DNA of 64,000 bases from Blakeslea trispora (GCA_025331445.1 JAIWNE010000024.1:1-64000); one strand, 5' to 3'; counted from the first letter of the stretch, positions 1 to 12,757 are shown. Notes: generated from the letters alone by a model not told the origin. Program-made: numbers and translations.

Positions 1-373
1 CCTTGGACAACAATATGATAATGACTTTTAATATCATGACATAGAAGACCTTCGCATAAAGATTTTACAAACACTTTCTATAGATTTAATTGTAACAGTG
101 TACAGCCAGATTATTACAAGGAGCGGATTGACAAAGTAATGCATGAATACAAACTGTATTCTAGTAGCTTACTCGTAACAGAGTTTTTTTTTTTTCTGCA
201 AGTAGACTGATTTTCGGAAATAATGCATGTGTCCGAGCATATAATAAAAAAAAAACTGTTTCGAAAAAGAAAAGGGACAGATAGGTTCCCTCATTTTATT
301 TGTAATTTGTATACACACATAGAATCACATTATACACAAGAAGGGAAAAAGAGAGAAAAACAATATAGCTTAT
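1..373. other. AT-rich spacer, no gene seen
   Basis: Only short homopolymer runs and AT-rich sequence are visible. The part next to the inhibitor gene is presumably its 3' untranslated region. I see no ORF with coding character, no tRNA-like fold and no repeat. Confidence 0.6.
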
Positions 374-717
374 CTAAGCCTTGAGCAAAGATTGACCTTG
401 AGTGGTAACTTCACCATCTGCCTCAACGCCAGTAATGTGTTCATGGTCAAAGGACAAGGTGTTAACGGCGTCATCAGGAACGGCAACAGAGAAACCCTTG
501 ATGGCAGAATCGTATCTGTGGACAATAGTAGCACCAGAAGATTCGACTTCCTTAATCTTTTGTTCGATAACGTCACTGGGAGTATCTCTCTTGAAGGTAA
601 CAATGTATTGGGCTAAAATGGATAGCAACAAGTAACGTTACTTTACTCTGGTATCTTTTTCTTTGGGAGGGCGATAAATACACTCCCATCCTAAAGCATC
701 AATAACTTACATGACAT
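374..717 (-). CDS. PBI2: I9-family proteinase inhibitor (Pbi2-like)
   Basis: This is a small cytosolic or vacuolar inhibitor of subtilisin-type proteases, related to the free I9 propeptide-like inhibitor Pbi2 (proteinase B inhibitor 2) of yeast. There are two exons, 711-717 and 374-612. The tiny first exon supplies Met-Ser and one base before a donor GTAAGT, and the acceptor TTTTAG joins in frame, giving about 81 residues starting MSSQYIVTFKRDTPSD. The I9 pattern is visible: a first strand QYIVTFK, a helix with VIEQKIKEV, then GFSVAVPDDAV and a final strand. Without the short first exon the ORF would begin at a non-ATG codon inside the intron, so the spliced start is preferred. The length matches the yeast inhibitor of about 75 residues. 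A TATAAAA box lies about 65 nt upstream of the start. Confidence 0.88.
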
Positions 718-2518
718 GGTTTATTTTGATGATTTTAAGTAAAAAAAAAAAGAAACGAAAACGAAAGAAAGAGTTGTCCTTTTTATAGTTGAAATAAGTA
801 TGATGAACGTAGCTTTGATATATATATTCGCTTTTTTTTGAAATTCAGATACATCAGGTGCTGTTTCACCAATGAGCTGTATGCTTAACTTGCAGTCTGT
901 CAGACGTAGGGTAAGTCTCCCGAGTTACCAAACTAAACTACGTAACAGATTTCTTTTTGCATAAAAAAAAACTACTATTATAAAACTTTGTTTGTTTGCT
1001 TTTGTTTTTCTTTGCTGCAAATAGGGACCGTGTCCAAACATGTATTCGTCTGATGACAGTTTGCAAATGTTTTGATCAAAACCAAGGTATTTGTCTTGTA
1101 AAAGAAAGAAAGAACAACATAGGTTAGAAGATAATCCAAATACAGCCTGGACTGTTTATAGGAACTTGTTGTGATTGATAGCGTAATGAGCAAATGATAA
1201 AAAAAAACGCCATTTCATCTCTCTCTTTTTTTTTCTTGCAGTGGCAGAGATGATCCATGCTATCATAAAGAGCATAGACTTGTTTGCATTTTTTGATTTG
1301 TAACAGTTATCAAATGCTGAATTATAGCGTGCCTCGCCAGTCCAAATTTTATGAGTGTGTTTCTTGTGTTACTATTGGCTTAATGCCTTTAATTGTTCTA
1401 ACCAGACTTAATTTTGATAAAGGAAGAAAGAAGCATAGGCGAACTGTCTCCCTTTAATGCAATCAAATAACAAGAAAAAAAGCTTATGAAGCTAAACAAT
1501 GTCCTTACGCTTAGTCGTTTTTTGGATACTTTCATAACATGCAAAATGTTACTTTTTAATACGTTACCTCAATCATGTTCACTTCTTGTCTGTCAAAGCA
1601 TATCCGTTTGTCTGGGAAAACACTCCCCCCTTTTTTTCCTTTCTTTACATATGTTGGTCAGTCAATAGTCATTGAGTAAAGTTTTTTTCTTGGTGAAAAC
1701 ACCCAGTATCATTTGAAAATACATTGTTTAGTTGTTTCCCTGATCAGCTCTTGTCCAATTTGAGCTCATCGTGTATAGCCCTCGACTAGTCTTGTTTTCA
1801 GGTAAAGTTTATTTCAGCATTGAAAGGATTTTTAATAATGCCCTTCAGCAACATAACTGTCAACGATACATGTTGCTTGGATTTTCTCACTCTATTTTTT
1901 TTCTATTCTTAGCTGGGTCACCTTTGTAGCTTTACTATCTGCTCAATGTTGACCACTCATTCTTTTGTTTTTTGACTATCTTTCTCTTGTCACCTACTGT
2001 TTCTTGTTGCCTAATGTACTAAAATATTTGACATGTCATACTATTTTTTTGAGCCAGTTTCCAGGATTTTGGCTATTTTCAGGCAATTTCATTTAATTGA
2101 ATTAATTGTTGAAAAAAAAAATGAACGAATCATTTCCGAATAAAATGTAGAAATTAGAGAAAGAAAAAAAGAGATTGCCATGTAAAAATACTATTAAGAT
2201 CTACGCGTTCTTTCTTTAATAGTTAATGTTTTAATTTTACTGTTAGTAGAGGAGTGATTTACGCGACTATTAGCTTAGGCTAATTAAGTTGATGACTGTT
2301 TACAATTGACGTAACAGTGGTTCAATATTTGTGTGACAGAACTCCATTTTCAAGTTAAAGACAAGTAGTACAAAATTCAAGCTTATTGTTGAAAAATAAA
2401 AATAAAAGAGACGTGAATTTCAAAAATAAATAATCATAAAAAAGTCACTCAAGGCATTCTTTTGTTCTTTTTTTTTTACTTGTTTTATTAAGTAATATAT
2501 ATTTAATAGAGCTTACAT
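718..2518. other. Long AT-rich intergenic region
   Basis: This 1.8 kb separates divergently transcribed genes, so it holds two promoters. Apart from the TATA box near 784 and an AT-rich TATA-like stretch near 2493-2506 just before the Skt5 start, I see only poly(T)/poly(A) tracts. The short ORFs here have no family features and several lack an ATG. Confidence 0.55.
781..787 (-). promoter_or_regulatory. TATA box of the I9 inhibitor gene
   Basis: TATAAAA on the minus strand ends about 64 nt before the ATG at 717. The spacing matches the TATA boxes of five other genes in this window. Confidence 0.5.
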
Positions 2519-4012
2519 ATGCAAGACAATACTTCAACCACCACCAATACGAGAGCTCCTTCTATGTTACCATCGCCACCCCCACCACCACCCCATGGTA
2601 CAGATATGTACCGTCAACCAACACAACTCAGAAGCGTGCCTTCTCAGTCTTCTGTTCTGTATCCCAACAACCGTCCTGAAGACATACACTACTTTCAACC
2701 AAACGTATATCCAAATCATATCATACCTCCTCAACCTATACCTGGACCACCCTTCTCCTCCTCCTCAGAACCATCCGCTCCACCTGATCAAGATTATCTA
2801 GAAGACAGTTCACTGGCTATGGCCATGATGGCAGGCAAAAAGCGTCTTGAACGTCTCCATGCTCCACCTGACCCAAACTTCCCACCTATCACAGTAGAGA
2901 ATATGAACAAGTTGCGTCAAGAGGCAAGAGAGGGAGCTGCTCCACTTCGCTTCTTTTTTGCACGTTATCTGCTCTATGCTGTCGATCACTTGCGATCCAA
3001 TCCACAGGATCCAGAGAGAGCACGCCAATTGCGCGAAAGTCTAATATCAGAAGCCATCAAGATCATCAAAAAATTAGCGTCTCACAAGACAGGTTATGCA
3101 GATGCTCAATTTTTTTTGGCTAATGCCTATGGGAATGGTCTTTATGGTCTAAAGACTGATACCGAAAAGGCCTTTGGTCTCTATCTTCAAGGGTCTAAAC
3201 AAAACCATCCAGAAAGCATTTATCGTGTGGCTGTCTGTTATGAGCTAGGCTTGGGCACCAAACGAGATCATCGGTATGCCATGCAATTCTATCGAAAAGC
3301 TGCTAATGCCAGTGATCCTTCAGGTATGTATAAGCTAGGTCTCATCTTGTTCCGTGGCCTGTTGGGACAGTCCAAGAATCCACGTGAGGCCATGTCTTGG
3401 TTTGTGAGAGCTGCTCAAGTGGCGGATGAGAATCATCCCCAGCCATTGCATGAATTAGGTCTAGCATATGAACGGAAAGAGGATCCCATACCAACCATCA
3501 TTCCTGACCTAGATTATGCACGCAAGCTCATCAGTCAAGCAGCTCAGTTAGGGTATGCGCCCTCTCAGCATAAACTGGGTCTGGCTTATGAGCATGGTTA
3601 CCTAAACTGCCCTGTGGATCCTAGACGATCGATTGCGTGGTATTCGAGGGCAGCTGAACAGAATGATCCTAGTGCAGCCTTGGCACTTTCTGGATGGTAT
3701 TTGACAGGGTCTGAGGGTGTCTTACCGCAAAACGATAGGGAGGCTTATCTATGGGCACGGAAAGCAGCAGATCAAGGATTGGCCAAGGCAGAATATGCAG
3801 TAGGATATTATATAGAGACAGGTGTAGGTGTACCGCGTCATCTAGAAGATGCACGTCAATGGTATCTGAAGGCAGCCAAGCATGGTGATGTAAGAGCAAA
3901 ACAACGATTACAGGCGTTGCAACAAGCTAGCAACACAACTATCAAACGAAGACCTACTCGAGACAAAAATGGCAAACCTAATACGAAAGATTCAGATTGT
4001 CGTATTATGTAA
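2519..4012 (+). CDS. SKT5: Skt5/Chs4-like chitin synthase activator, SEL1 repeats, CaaX end
   Basis: This is a single-exon gene of 497 residues. The first 100 residues are Pro/Ser-rich and disordered. From about residue 195 to 465 there are roughly seven SEL1-type helical repeats (for example GYADAQFFLANAYGNGLYG and AEYAVGYYIETGVGVPRHLED). The protein ends in Cys-Arg-Ile-Met, a CaaX box with Met last, which predicts farnesylation. In yeast, Skt5/Chs4 has the same layout, SEL1 repeats plus a farnesylated tail, and activates and localises chitin synthase III at the plasma membrane. The next gene downstream on the same strand is a chitin synthase, which fits that role. The start at 2519 is the first ATG and is preceded by an AT-rich stretch. 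Identification rests on architecture; other SEL1 proteins exist, but the CaaX end makes Skt5 the best call. Confidence 0.88.
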   Translation: MQDNTSTTTNTRAPSMLPSPPPPPPHGTDMYRQPTQLRSVPSQSSVLYPNNRPEDIHYFQPNVYPNHIIPPQPIPGPPFSSSSEPSAPPDQDYLEDSSLAMAMMAGKKRLERLHAPPDPNFPPITVENMNKLRQEAREGAAPLRFFFARYLLYAVDHLRSNPQDPERARQLRESLISEAIKIIKKLASHKTGYADAQFFLANAYGNGLYGLKTDTEKAFGLYLQGSKQNHPESIYRVAVCYELGLGTKRDHRYAMQFYRKAANASDPSGMYKLGLILFRGLLGQSKNPREAMSWFVRAAQVADENHPQPLHELGLAYERKEDPIPTIIPDLDYARKLISQAAQLGYAPSQHKLGLAYEHGYLNCPVDPRRSIAWYSRAAEQNDPSAALALSGWYLTGSEGVLPQNDREAYLWARKAADQGLAKAEYAVGYYIETGVGVPRHLEDARQWYLKAAKHGDVRAKQRLQALQQASNTTIKRRPTRDKNGKPNTKDSDCRIM

Positions 4013-5224
4013 TAAAGAAGTTTTTTTATCTCGTTTCGTTATTACACTTTAGATCAAGAAACAATTATTTGACAGCCAATAAAATGAATGCATTGTTTCA
4101 CAGCGTCTGTATTAAAACAAAGTGAACCTGAAGTGTTTGCTGCCTTTGAATTCGCTTCAAGGACATGAACAGAGTTGTACAAGGTTGTAGAATTAAACAG
4201 AAAGAAAGAGTTCAATCTCATTACAGGTTGCAAAAAAAAACCCTGTGTATAACTTTATGCTTGTTTTTTTTAACTCCTGGTTAAATATGGGCCCAGCCAT
4301 AAGAAATGAACCTCTTTTTTTTTTTCTTTTAAACCAACAAAACTTAGTCCCTTATGCTTAAAGTTATATGTTCTGATTTAGAAGGACAAAGGTACACCCA
4401 TGTACAAATCAACAATAAAAAAGAGAAAGTGTGATCTTTTCCCATTTCCATATGGAATGGCAGCGGAAGACAAAAATTAGAGGAGATCATTGATGTCCGC
4501 TTACTAAATAAAAAAAACAACACAGATACATGAATCAAAACACTTGTTTAAGCGCACTTCTGCATCACTCAAAACCGCTTTGAACAAAAAGAAAAGTAAA
4601 CAATAAACATCTTTGATGTGCCCTATAAACAATATCTCTTCAACTGAATTTAAAGTGGGAAATTCTTGCATAAATCTCTATCTAAGATCAGCAATGGTTT
4701 GACGCAATAAGATGGCCTTGCTTTGTTACACCTTTGGTATCATTGGATATCGGTATTCCATCTTATTCAAGGTTATCCTTCCATAGCGTCATTATTTGGA
4801 GTCAAAAAAAGGGGAGAGATGGTACTTTGACTGCTCAAGTATGAACATCACTTTTTTTGGCTTGAATATTTCGCTCAAATGGATAGTTTTATAGACCATT
4901 TGTAAATGTTATGTTTATATGCTTCTTGCTGTTGTTGCATAGCAATGACATTACTTGTACAAAGCGAAAAGGAAGAGAGGAGAGTAGAACATTTGGACAA
5001 TCAGGTCATTCTGCCTTATAGATAGGTACTATAAGATTACACAAAAGCATCATCGCTATTTTTAGTGATTTCTTTCCAGCTATTAAATCATTCAACTGTC
5101 AATTGTTGCAATGAACCCAAACTCTCTTTCTACCAGATGAGTTGAAATTCCTTCTTTCTTTCTTTTTCTCATCTTTTCGTTCCTCTTTCCCTCTCTCTCC
5201 TATCACTTTCATCTGTTCAAATCC
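4013..5224. other. Spacer between Skt5-like gene and chitin synthase
   Basis: This 1.2 kb must hold the 3' end of the Skt5-like gene and the promoter of the chitin synthase. The last 80 nt before the chitin synthase ATG are strongly pyrimidine-rich (runs of TTTC and CTCT) and have no clear TATA box. No other gene is visible. Confidence 0.55.
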
Positions 5225-8200
5225 ATGCCAAATCAGTCTGAAAGAGAAGCTGAAGCAGTTACAGATTTGTGCGACATCAATGATGTCAACAATGAGAAAA
5301 TAATCAGAATTCTTCGGTCAAGATTTACTGGTTATAACGTATATACCTATATTGGTACGCTAGGTCTAATATCAGTCAACCCTTTCAAACGCCTTGCGCA
5401 GAATGATGCACAGACGAGTGAGGAATATGTAGCGCTCTATAGAAATGCATCTCTTGTGACAATCTCGGCAAAAAAGCTGGATCCTCATATATTTGGACTT
5501 GTCAACCGTGCTTTTTTTCACATGCGACGTACTGGAAAAGATCAAGTGGTAGTATTATGGTAAGGCTGGCGAAAAGAATACATACCATCTATTGTAAATA
5601 ACCAAAAAAAAACTTCCCTAACTATCTTACTGCAGTGGTGAATCTGGAAGTGGAAAAACAGAAACATCAAAGTTGATCATTCAGCATTTACTTTGTCTAA
5701 GTAACAGCAAAAAGCAAGGCAAACTCCATCAAGCCATCCAAAATGTTTATCAAGTGCTGAATGCATTTGGATGTGCCAGAACAGGATACAACAAACAGAC
5801 TGGCTCTCGTTATGGCGCCTATATGGAGATTCACTTCAACGAGAGAGGAAAGTTAGTTGGGGCTAAAACGCTTCAATACTTGCTTGAGAAATCACGTGTA
5901 TCAGCTACCAGTCATAGACCAAATGAAGGCAACTTTAATATATTCTATTGGCTTTTGGCAGGCACAAGCCCAGATGAAAAGCAAATGTTGCAATTAAAAG
6001 AGAGTCCAAAAGATTATCCTTATCTGGCTCATTATGGACGAGATCTCTTGGAAGAGGACGCACAGCATTACAAGGATCTCAAGATAGCGATGCGAACAGT
6101 AGGTCTCAAGAAAGAACATGTCAGCCGTATCATACAACTCTTGGCAGCTATCTTGCATTTGGGAACCCTTCAATTTAGTTCAGGTGTCGGAGAAGGTCTG
6201 ACAATCAACAATCCGGAAATTCTGGATACAATAGCAGAACTATTGGGTCTGGAACCTGAAGCGCTTGGATCAACACTTTTATTCAAGACAGTCATGATAG
6301 GCAATGATACAACGACACTCATCTTGGATGAAGCACAAGCGATTGTGCAGCGAGATAAGCTAGCAGAAGTTCTTTACTCTCTCTTGTTTTCTTGGATAGT
6401 GGAGTGTATCAACCAAAAGACATACACAGACCATTTTAGTTCCTTTTTTAGTCTAGTTGATCTTCCAGGAACACAGGCCACTGGACTGAATGCTGTTGGA
6501 TTCGAGCAGTTCTGCATCAACTATGCTAGTGAACGTATATACCATTTTGTGCATACCCATTCGTTCAATCATCAAGAGCTCGCTTTGGATGACATAGAGC
6601 TACCAACAACAGAATATCCTGTCAATACACAATGCGTCGAATTATTTGAGCGACCCAATCATGGTATACGCATGGTTGTAGATGACTTGTATCAGAGGGC
6701 TCGTCGCCATCGAAAAGACGTTACAGAGGAACTTTTTCTTGAAACGATAAAGCAGCACAACCATCAGAATTCTGCATTGTCCTTTAGATATTCAGATACA
6801 GGGGCACGTCAGTTTGCTGTTGAACATTTCTCTAGCAAAGTCTTTTATGATACCACTAGTTTTATTGCTAACAATAGAAATGAATCGCTTGTTGACTTTG
6901 TCACTCTATTCAGAGGAACACATGAATCACCTGGATCCTGGAACAGTCTGATGCTCTCTTTGTTCTCTGATGAAAACTTGTCGATCGATCAGAATCCTAT
7001 TGATCCATCACCAGATTGGATGTCAACACAGCAATCTTTCAAGCCAGTGCGACAGCCCTCTGTCAAAAGAAGCGATATCAAGAACGAAACAGATGGAAAA
7101 GAAAAGTCGAGTTCCGCTCCAAAGACCGTGCTGTCTCAGGTGGGTTCCTCAATAGATGATCTTTTAGATTCTTTTCAAGACAAAACACTCTGGTCTGTTT
7201 TCTGTATTCGGCCCAATCTAAACGGAGATCCCACACAATTTGACAAGACGCAAGTTGAATCTCAGATTAGTGCATTGAATTTGGCATCCTTTGCTGAAAG
7301 ATCGAGTCCCTTTTTCATTGAATCGTTGACACACTCAGAGTTCCTTTCACTTTACCGACCACTGTTTAACAAACATAATATCGATGAATCCCAAACTGAG
7401 CAAGATCAATGTAAAGCCATCAAAATTTTAGAGAATTGCTCTGATGCTGATATGTCAATTGGTTCAACAAAAGTAAGATGACAAGTGAGAAAAAAAAAGA
7501 ATGATAGACTAAAAAAAAAAATTCAGGTATTTTTGAGTTATCCCATATGGAGCAAACTTGAAGAGGAACTTCGTACGTTGGAAAAGATGGAACAAAAAAG
7601 TAAAAAGTTGAGTGGAAGCTATATAGGTCCATTAGAAGATCAAAATGAGACAGACGGCACTCCTATACGTAGTGGTACCCCCTTGGACCCATCTGCATTA
7701 CTGTCCATGACAAGCGTGTTGGGACCTGAAGGCCAAAATATCCAATATGCCTCGCCAAACGATTCTCCTCAAAATCACTTTATGAGCACAGACTCGTTCT
7801 TAAATAGCCAATATGCTGAATCAAGATTTGGTGAGTCTGACAATGGATTCAGTCTTAACAAGGAGGAAGCACTTCGCAAGAGCCTAGTGAAAGACAATGA
7901 AGAGGCATTTGAAAAGGATTCTAACACAACAACAGCTGGAAGAAAACAATGGCTTTGGTTTGTTTGGGCACTGACCTTTTGGATACCTGACTTTTGTTTG
8001 ATCAAGTGCGGAAGAATGAAGCGAAAGGACGTGAGGGTTGCCTGGCGAGAAAAGGTAGCTCTCTGTAGCCTGATCGTGCTTTCGTGCGCTTTTGTCATCT
8101 GGTTCCTGGTCTTCTTTGCAGATCTCATTTGTCCTCATCAAAATCTGTTTTCTGAAAGCGAACTGGCTTCCTATAATTCAGATACAGATGGTTATGCCAG

Positions 8201-10757
8201 TATTCGTGGCGAGGTCTTTAAGCTAAGTGATTTCGCGTCTCATCATTATCCAGGTGTGGTATCGATAGGCTCGGTGCTTGAATACGTTGGAAAAGATGTC
8301 ACTGATCTCTTTCCTGTTCAGGTATCTGATCTGTGCGAGGGCGCATCACCCTACGTCTCGCTTGATTACACGCATGCCTTTCCAGACAACAATTCGCAGT
8401 ACCATGATTTCAGATACCATACTGGCGATTATCGACCCAACTGGTATTATGATCAACTGACCATGTTGCGGAATAATTATAAAGTTGGCAATATGGGGTA
8501 TGACATGAAAGGCATCAAGGATCAAGCTTCAGGAGCTTACAAGTTCAATGGTCAATCCATGAATCGAAACTGGGCTATTATCGATGGTCATGTTTACGAT
8601 TTGACTCCGTATATCATTGGTGGACGATACACGTCTGCACCTCTAAACGAAGCTCTGCCAAGCAACATCAGCACGGACTTTTTGAACACAAACGTCGTTA
8701 ACCTTTTCTGGCAAAACTCAGGCATGGACATCACAAGTAAATTCAACAACCTTACTTTGACGGATTCTGAGAAACAGCGCGAACTTGTCTGCCTGCGAAA
8801 CCTATATTATGTAGGACTTGTGGATGCTCGTAACTCGATTCAATGCCAGTTTTCCACCTATTTCCTGTTGATTATCACTGTGCTCTTGTGTGCCATTGTC
8901 CTCTTCAAGTTTTCTGCCTCTATCCGATTCACCCAGACTCGTATGCCGGAAGAATCTGACAAATTTGTGATATGCCAAGTGACATGCTATACAGAAGATG
9001 AACAATCACTCAAAAAGACCATTGATTCATTGGCTTGTCTTCGTTACGACGATAAGAGAAAATTGATTCTAGTCATTTGTGATGGCATGATTGTCGGGAG
9101 TGGTAATGATCGGCCCACGCCACGCATTGTGCTAGATATACTTGGTGTCAATCCAACTGTAGATCCCAAACCTCTTTCGTTTATTTCGGTCGGAGAAGGA
9201 TCAAAGAAACATAACCGTGCCAAGCTCTATTCTGGTCTCTATGAAATCAAGGGCCACGTCGTACCTTTCCTGGTGGTTGTCAAGGTGGGTGCCCCGAACG
9301 AACGACAGAAGCCAGGCAACAGAGGCAAAAGAGATTCTCAATTGATTCTCATGGGATTCTTGAACCGAGTTCAGTTTGATGCACCCATGAACCCAATGCA
9401 GCTTGAAATGTATCATCAAATGAAGAATGTCATTGGTATCAGTCCAGAGATGTACGATTATGTCTTGATGGTGGACGCAGACACTGAGGTCATGCCAATG
9501 GGTATGAGTTATCTTGTCTCTAGTATGGCTCATGATTCCAAAATTATTGGTCTCTGTGGCGAAACTACGTTATCCAATGAAAAGGATACATGGGTGACAA
9601 TGATTCAAGTCTATGAATACTTTATATCTCACCATATGATCAAATCGTTTGAATCCCTTTTCTCAACCGTCAGTTGTCTTCCTGGCTGCTTCACTATGTA
9701 TCGTATCCGAACAGTGGATGGAAAGCGCCCTTTGTTTGTCTCGAATGAGATCATAGAAGACTACTCTATCAATGTAGTAGACACTCTCCATAAAAAGAAC
9801 TTGCTTTATCTGGGTGAAGATCGATACCTAACCACCTTATTACTGAAACATTTCCCAAGCTACAAAACCAAATTTAATGCAGATGCTCAGTGCAAGACGA
9901 ACGCTCCGGATACCTGGAGTGTCTTGGTCTCTCAACGTCGTCGATGGATCAACTCGACCGTGCACAATCTAGGTGAATTAGCTTTTTTGAATCAACTTTG
10001 TGGATTCTGTTGCTTCTCTATGCGTTTTGTGGTCATACTTGATTTGATCAGTACTATTGTTCAGCCTGCCTTACTAGCATACCTTGGTGTCCTTATTTGG
10101 AAACTGACAACGGCAACGAACGGAGTCCCCTACATCACTATCATTACACTCAGCTGTACTTATGGTCTACAGATCTTTGTGTTTATTTTGCATAAGCGCT
10201 GGGAATACATTGTCTGGTTCCTTATTTCCATCTTGGCTCTGCCTGTCTTCTCGTTCTATATTCCTCTCTATTCTTATTGGCATTTCGATGACTTTTCATG
10301 GGGCAACACGCGTATTGTAGTAGGTGAAAAAGGCAAGAAGAAGACAGTACAGGATGAAGGCGAATTTGATCCAAGATCGATCCCTTTGATGAGGTGGTCT
10401 GAGCATGAGCCATTGAGGTTAGCTGAAGATGCTTATAGTGAGCGCATGTCTCAACATGATGATCAGCCCTCAGTGAAAAGCAATAGAATGACTCCAATGT
10501 ATTCAAGCACAAGCATGATATACCCTGGCTATTTCATGGGGTATCCTTATTTCTCAACAGGCTATCTTAATAGCTATCCTTATTATATGAATACGACTCG
10601 TTCATTGTCTGGCTACTCAATGAATGGACAACCCATATCACCTACTATGATGATGTATCACTCAAATAGAACAAGCTACAATCAACCACCTAACAAATCC
10701 AATGATACTATTAATGAATCCATCAGTGTATCCATGACAAAAAGCCAACGTTCGTAA
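5225..10757 (+). CDS. Class V-type chitin synthase with myosin motor domain
   Basis: The enzyme makes chitin from UDP-GlcNAc at the plasma membrane and carries its own myosin-like head. Exons are 5225-5559, 5636-7472 and 7527-10757, giving 1800 residues. The head spans about residues 1-750; its P-loop GESGSGKTE (113-121) is cut by intron 1, and the lever joint KVFLS spans intron 2. Switch I and switch II are divergent (TGSRYG and DLPG). Two membrane segments near 865-930 are followed by a cytochrome b5-like domain (about 945-1010, with EVFKLSDFASHHYPG) and another membrane segment. The catalytic domain then has VDADTEV near 1370, EDRYLTT and QRRRW near 1526, followed by further membrane segments. 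The tail of about 130 residues is Ser/Tyr/Asn-rich, and I do not recognise the DEK_C domain usual in class V enzymes. It follows the Skt5-like gene in the same direction. Confidence 0.95.
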
Positions 10758-11143
10758 AAATGATTCATAGACTTAATATATACAATAATAATAAAGAAAT
10801 CAATGAATAAGGCCCATTTCTTTTTTTTTAAGTGATCACTAGCAGCTTCTATTATGCCATCCTGGTAAACGTCTTACACCTTGTACTGAGAAGGCATTTC
10901 AAAAATCTGATGATGCCTTCATTCCAACTCCTTTTTCTATTGTATGTGAATGTGCGTTTTCAGTGATCACCATGTTTGCTAAAAGTTGACGAATTCTCGG
11001 AGAGGCGACTGCCCTTATACATGTCCAAAACATTGATCAACATAATAAAGAGGAAGCGGTAGATTAAACCCTAAAAAAGAAACGAAAAAGAAAAGATTTT
11101 TTTTTTTTTACTTTTTTTATTTTTCTTTTTTTTTTTTTTACGT
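10758..11143. other. Spacer before the histone deacetylase gene
   Basis: This is AT-rich DNA between two genes on the same strand. The 60 nt before the HDAC start are almost pure T with a few C and A residues. A GTGATCACT-like short palindrome occurs near 10833. Nothing codes here. Confidence 0.5.
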
Positions 11144-12757
11144 ATGGCTAGAAGAAGTTATAACGACGACGACGATGAAAGCAGTACTTTCTCTGAAGAC
11201 TATCGTTCACAACAAAAAGCTAAATATATGTCGGCCAGCAATAATGTACGACTTGCTTCACACAACAAGACACGAGTAGCTTATTTTCATGATGAAGGTG
11301 TTGGCAACTATCACTATGGTGTACAGTATAGCTTGACAATAATCACATAGACTTATTTACCCAACTGACAAAAAAAGCTCCCCCAAAAAAATAATCAAAC
11401 TTATTAGGAAAGACACCCTATGAAACCACACCGTTTAACTCTAACAAATCATTTGGTACTCAAGTATGGTATGCATGATAAAATGGAGATATTTCAACCT
11501 AGAAGAGCTACCGATGATGAAATCCTCAACTTTCATTCTTCTGATTATGTTGACTTCTTAAAGAGGTGAGAAGCTATTGTTCTATTTGCCTTAAAACACG
11601 ACTGATCCGGCTTTTTCTGTTCGGGGTTTTCTAGAGTGACACCCGATAATGCAGATGATTATGAAAAACTATTTCAGCGATTCAATGTAGGTGATGATTG
11701 TCCTATCTTTGATGGCATTTACGATTTCTGTCAACGCTATGCAGGTGCGACCATTGAGGCATCTCGTAAATTGATTGCTAATGGAGCCGACATCTGTATC
11801 AACTGGTCCGGCGGTCTTCACCATGCCAAAAAGAGTGAGGCAAGTGGATTTTGTTATGTGAACGATATTGTGTTGGGCATTCTCGAGTTATTACGTTATT
11901 TCCCGCGTGTACTGTACATTGATATCGATATTCATCATGGTGATGGTGTACAAGAGGCCTTTTATTCAACAGATCGAGTGATGACAGTCTCGTTCCACAA
12001 ATACAATGGCGATTTCTTTCCTGCTACAGGACATATTGACGAAATAGGTGCTTCCTTGGGCAAATACTATTCAGTCAACGTCCCTCTCAGGGACGGTATT
12101 GATGATGAAGCCTATGTCTGGATGTTTAAGGAAGTGATTGATTCGGTCATTGAAGCTTTTCGGCCTTCTGCCATTGTCCTTCAATGTGGTGCTGATTCGC
12201 TGGGTTGTGATCGTCTTGGATGCTTCAATTTGAGTATCAATGCACATGGTCATTGTGTCAAGATTGTCAAAAACTACAATATACCACTGCTTGTGGTAGG
12301 TGGTGGTGGTTATACTGTTCGGAATGTGGCGCGATGCTGGACATACGAAACATCCGTTTTAGTGGATACGACCTTGGATGAGAATTTACCGCCGAATGAA
12401 TACATTGATTTCTTTAAACCAGATTATAAACTTCATCCGGATCTAAAAGGACGTGTGGAAAATCAAAATGATCAAGCTTATCTGATGCGTGTACGAGAGC
12501 GTGTGCTTGAACAGTTGCGTTATTTGGATCATGCACCTAGTATTCAGATGCAAGAGATACCACCTGACATACAAGGCTTTTTGGATGGTGAAGAGGAACA
12601 ACGCGATGCTGAAGAAGATGCGGAACGGAATAAGGACCGACGTTATGTGACGGGTAGAAGAGTCGCTCATGAAGCCGAATGGTTTGAGAATGATCAAGAT
12701 AATGAAGGTGAAGCACATGATTCTGTATGGAGTAATAGAATGAATTTAGATGATTAA
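11144..12757 (+). CDS. HOS2: Class I histone deacetylase, Hos2/HDAC3 type
   Basis: This is a zinc-dependent lysine deacetylase of nuclear corepressor complexes (Set3/SMRT type in other organisms). Exons are 11144-11320, 11408-11565 and 11635-12757, giving 485 residues. The N-terminus adds about 40 residues rich in Asp and Ser. Conserved blocks are visible in order: [26 protein letters not shown], the active-site stretch [19 protein letters not shown], the zinc site [31 protein letters not shown] and the catalytic Tyr in GGGGYTVRN. The wording VPLRDGIDD and [14 protein letters not shown] fits Hos2/HDAC3 better than Rpd3. The C-terminus is acidic. The first splice is slightly ambiguous: I used donor GTACAG and acceptor TTATTAG, giving YGERHPMKP; a donor 8 nt later with an acceptor at GAAAG would give YGVQHPMKP instead. 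Confidence 0.95.
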
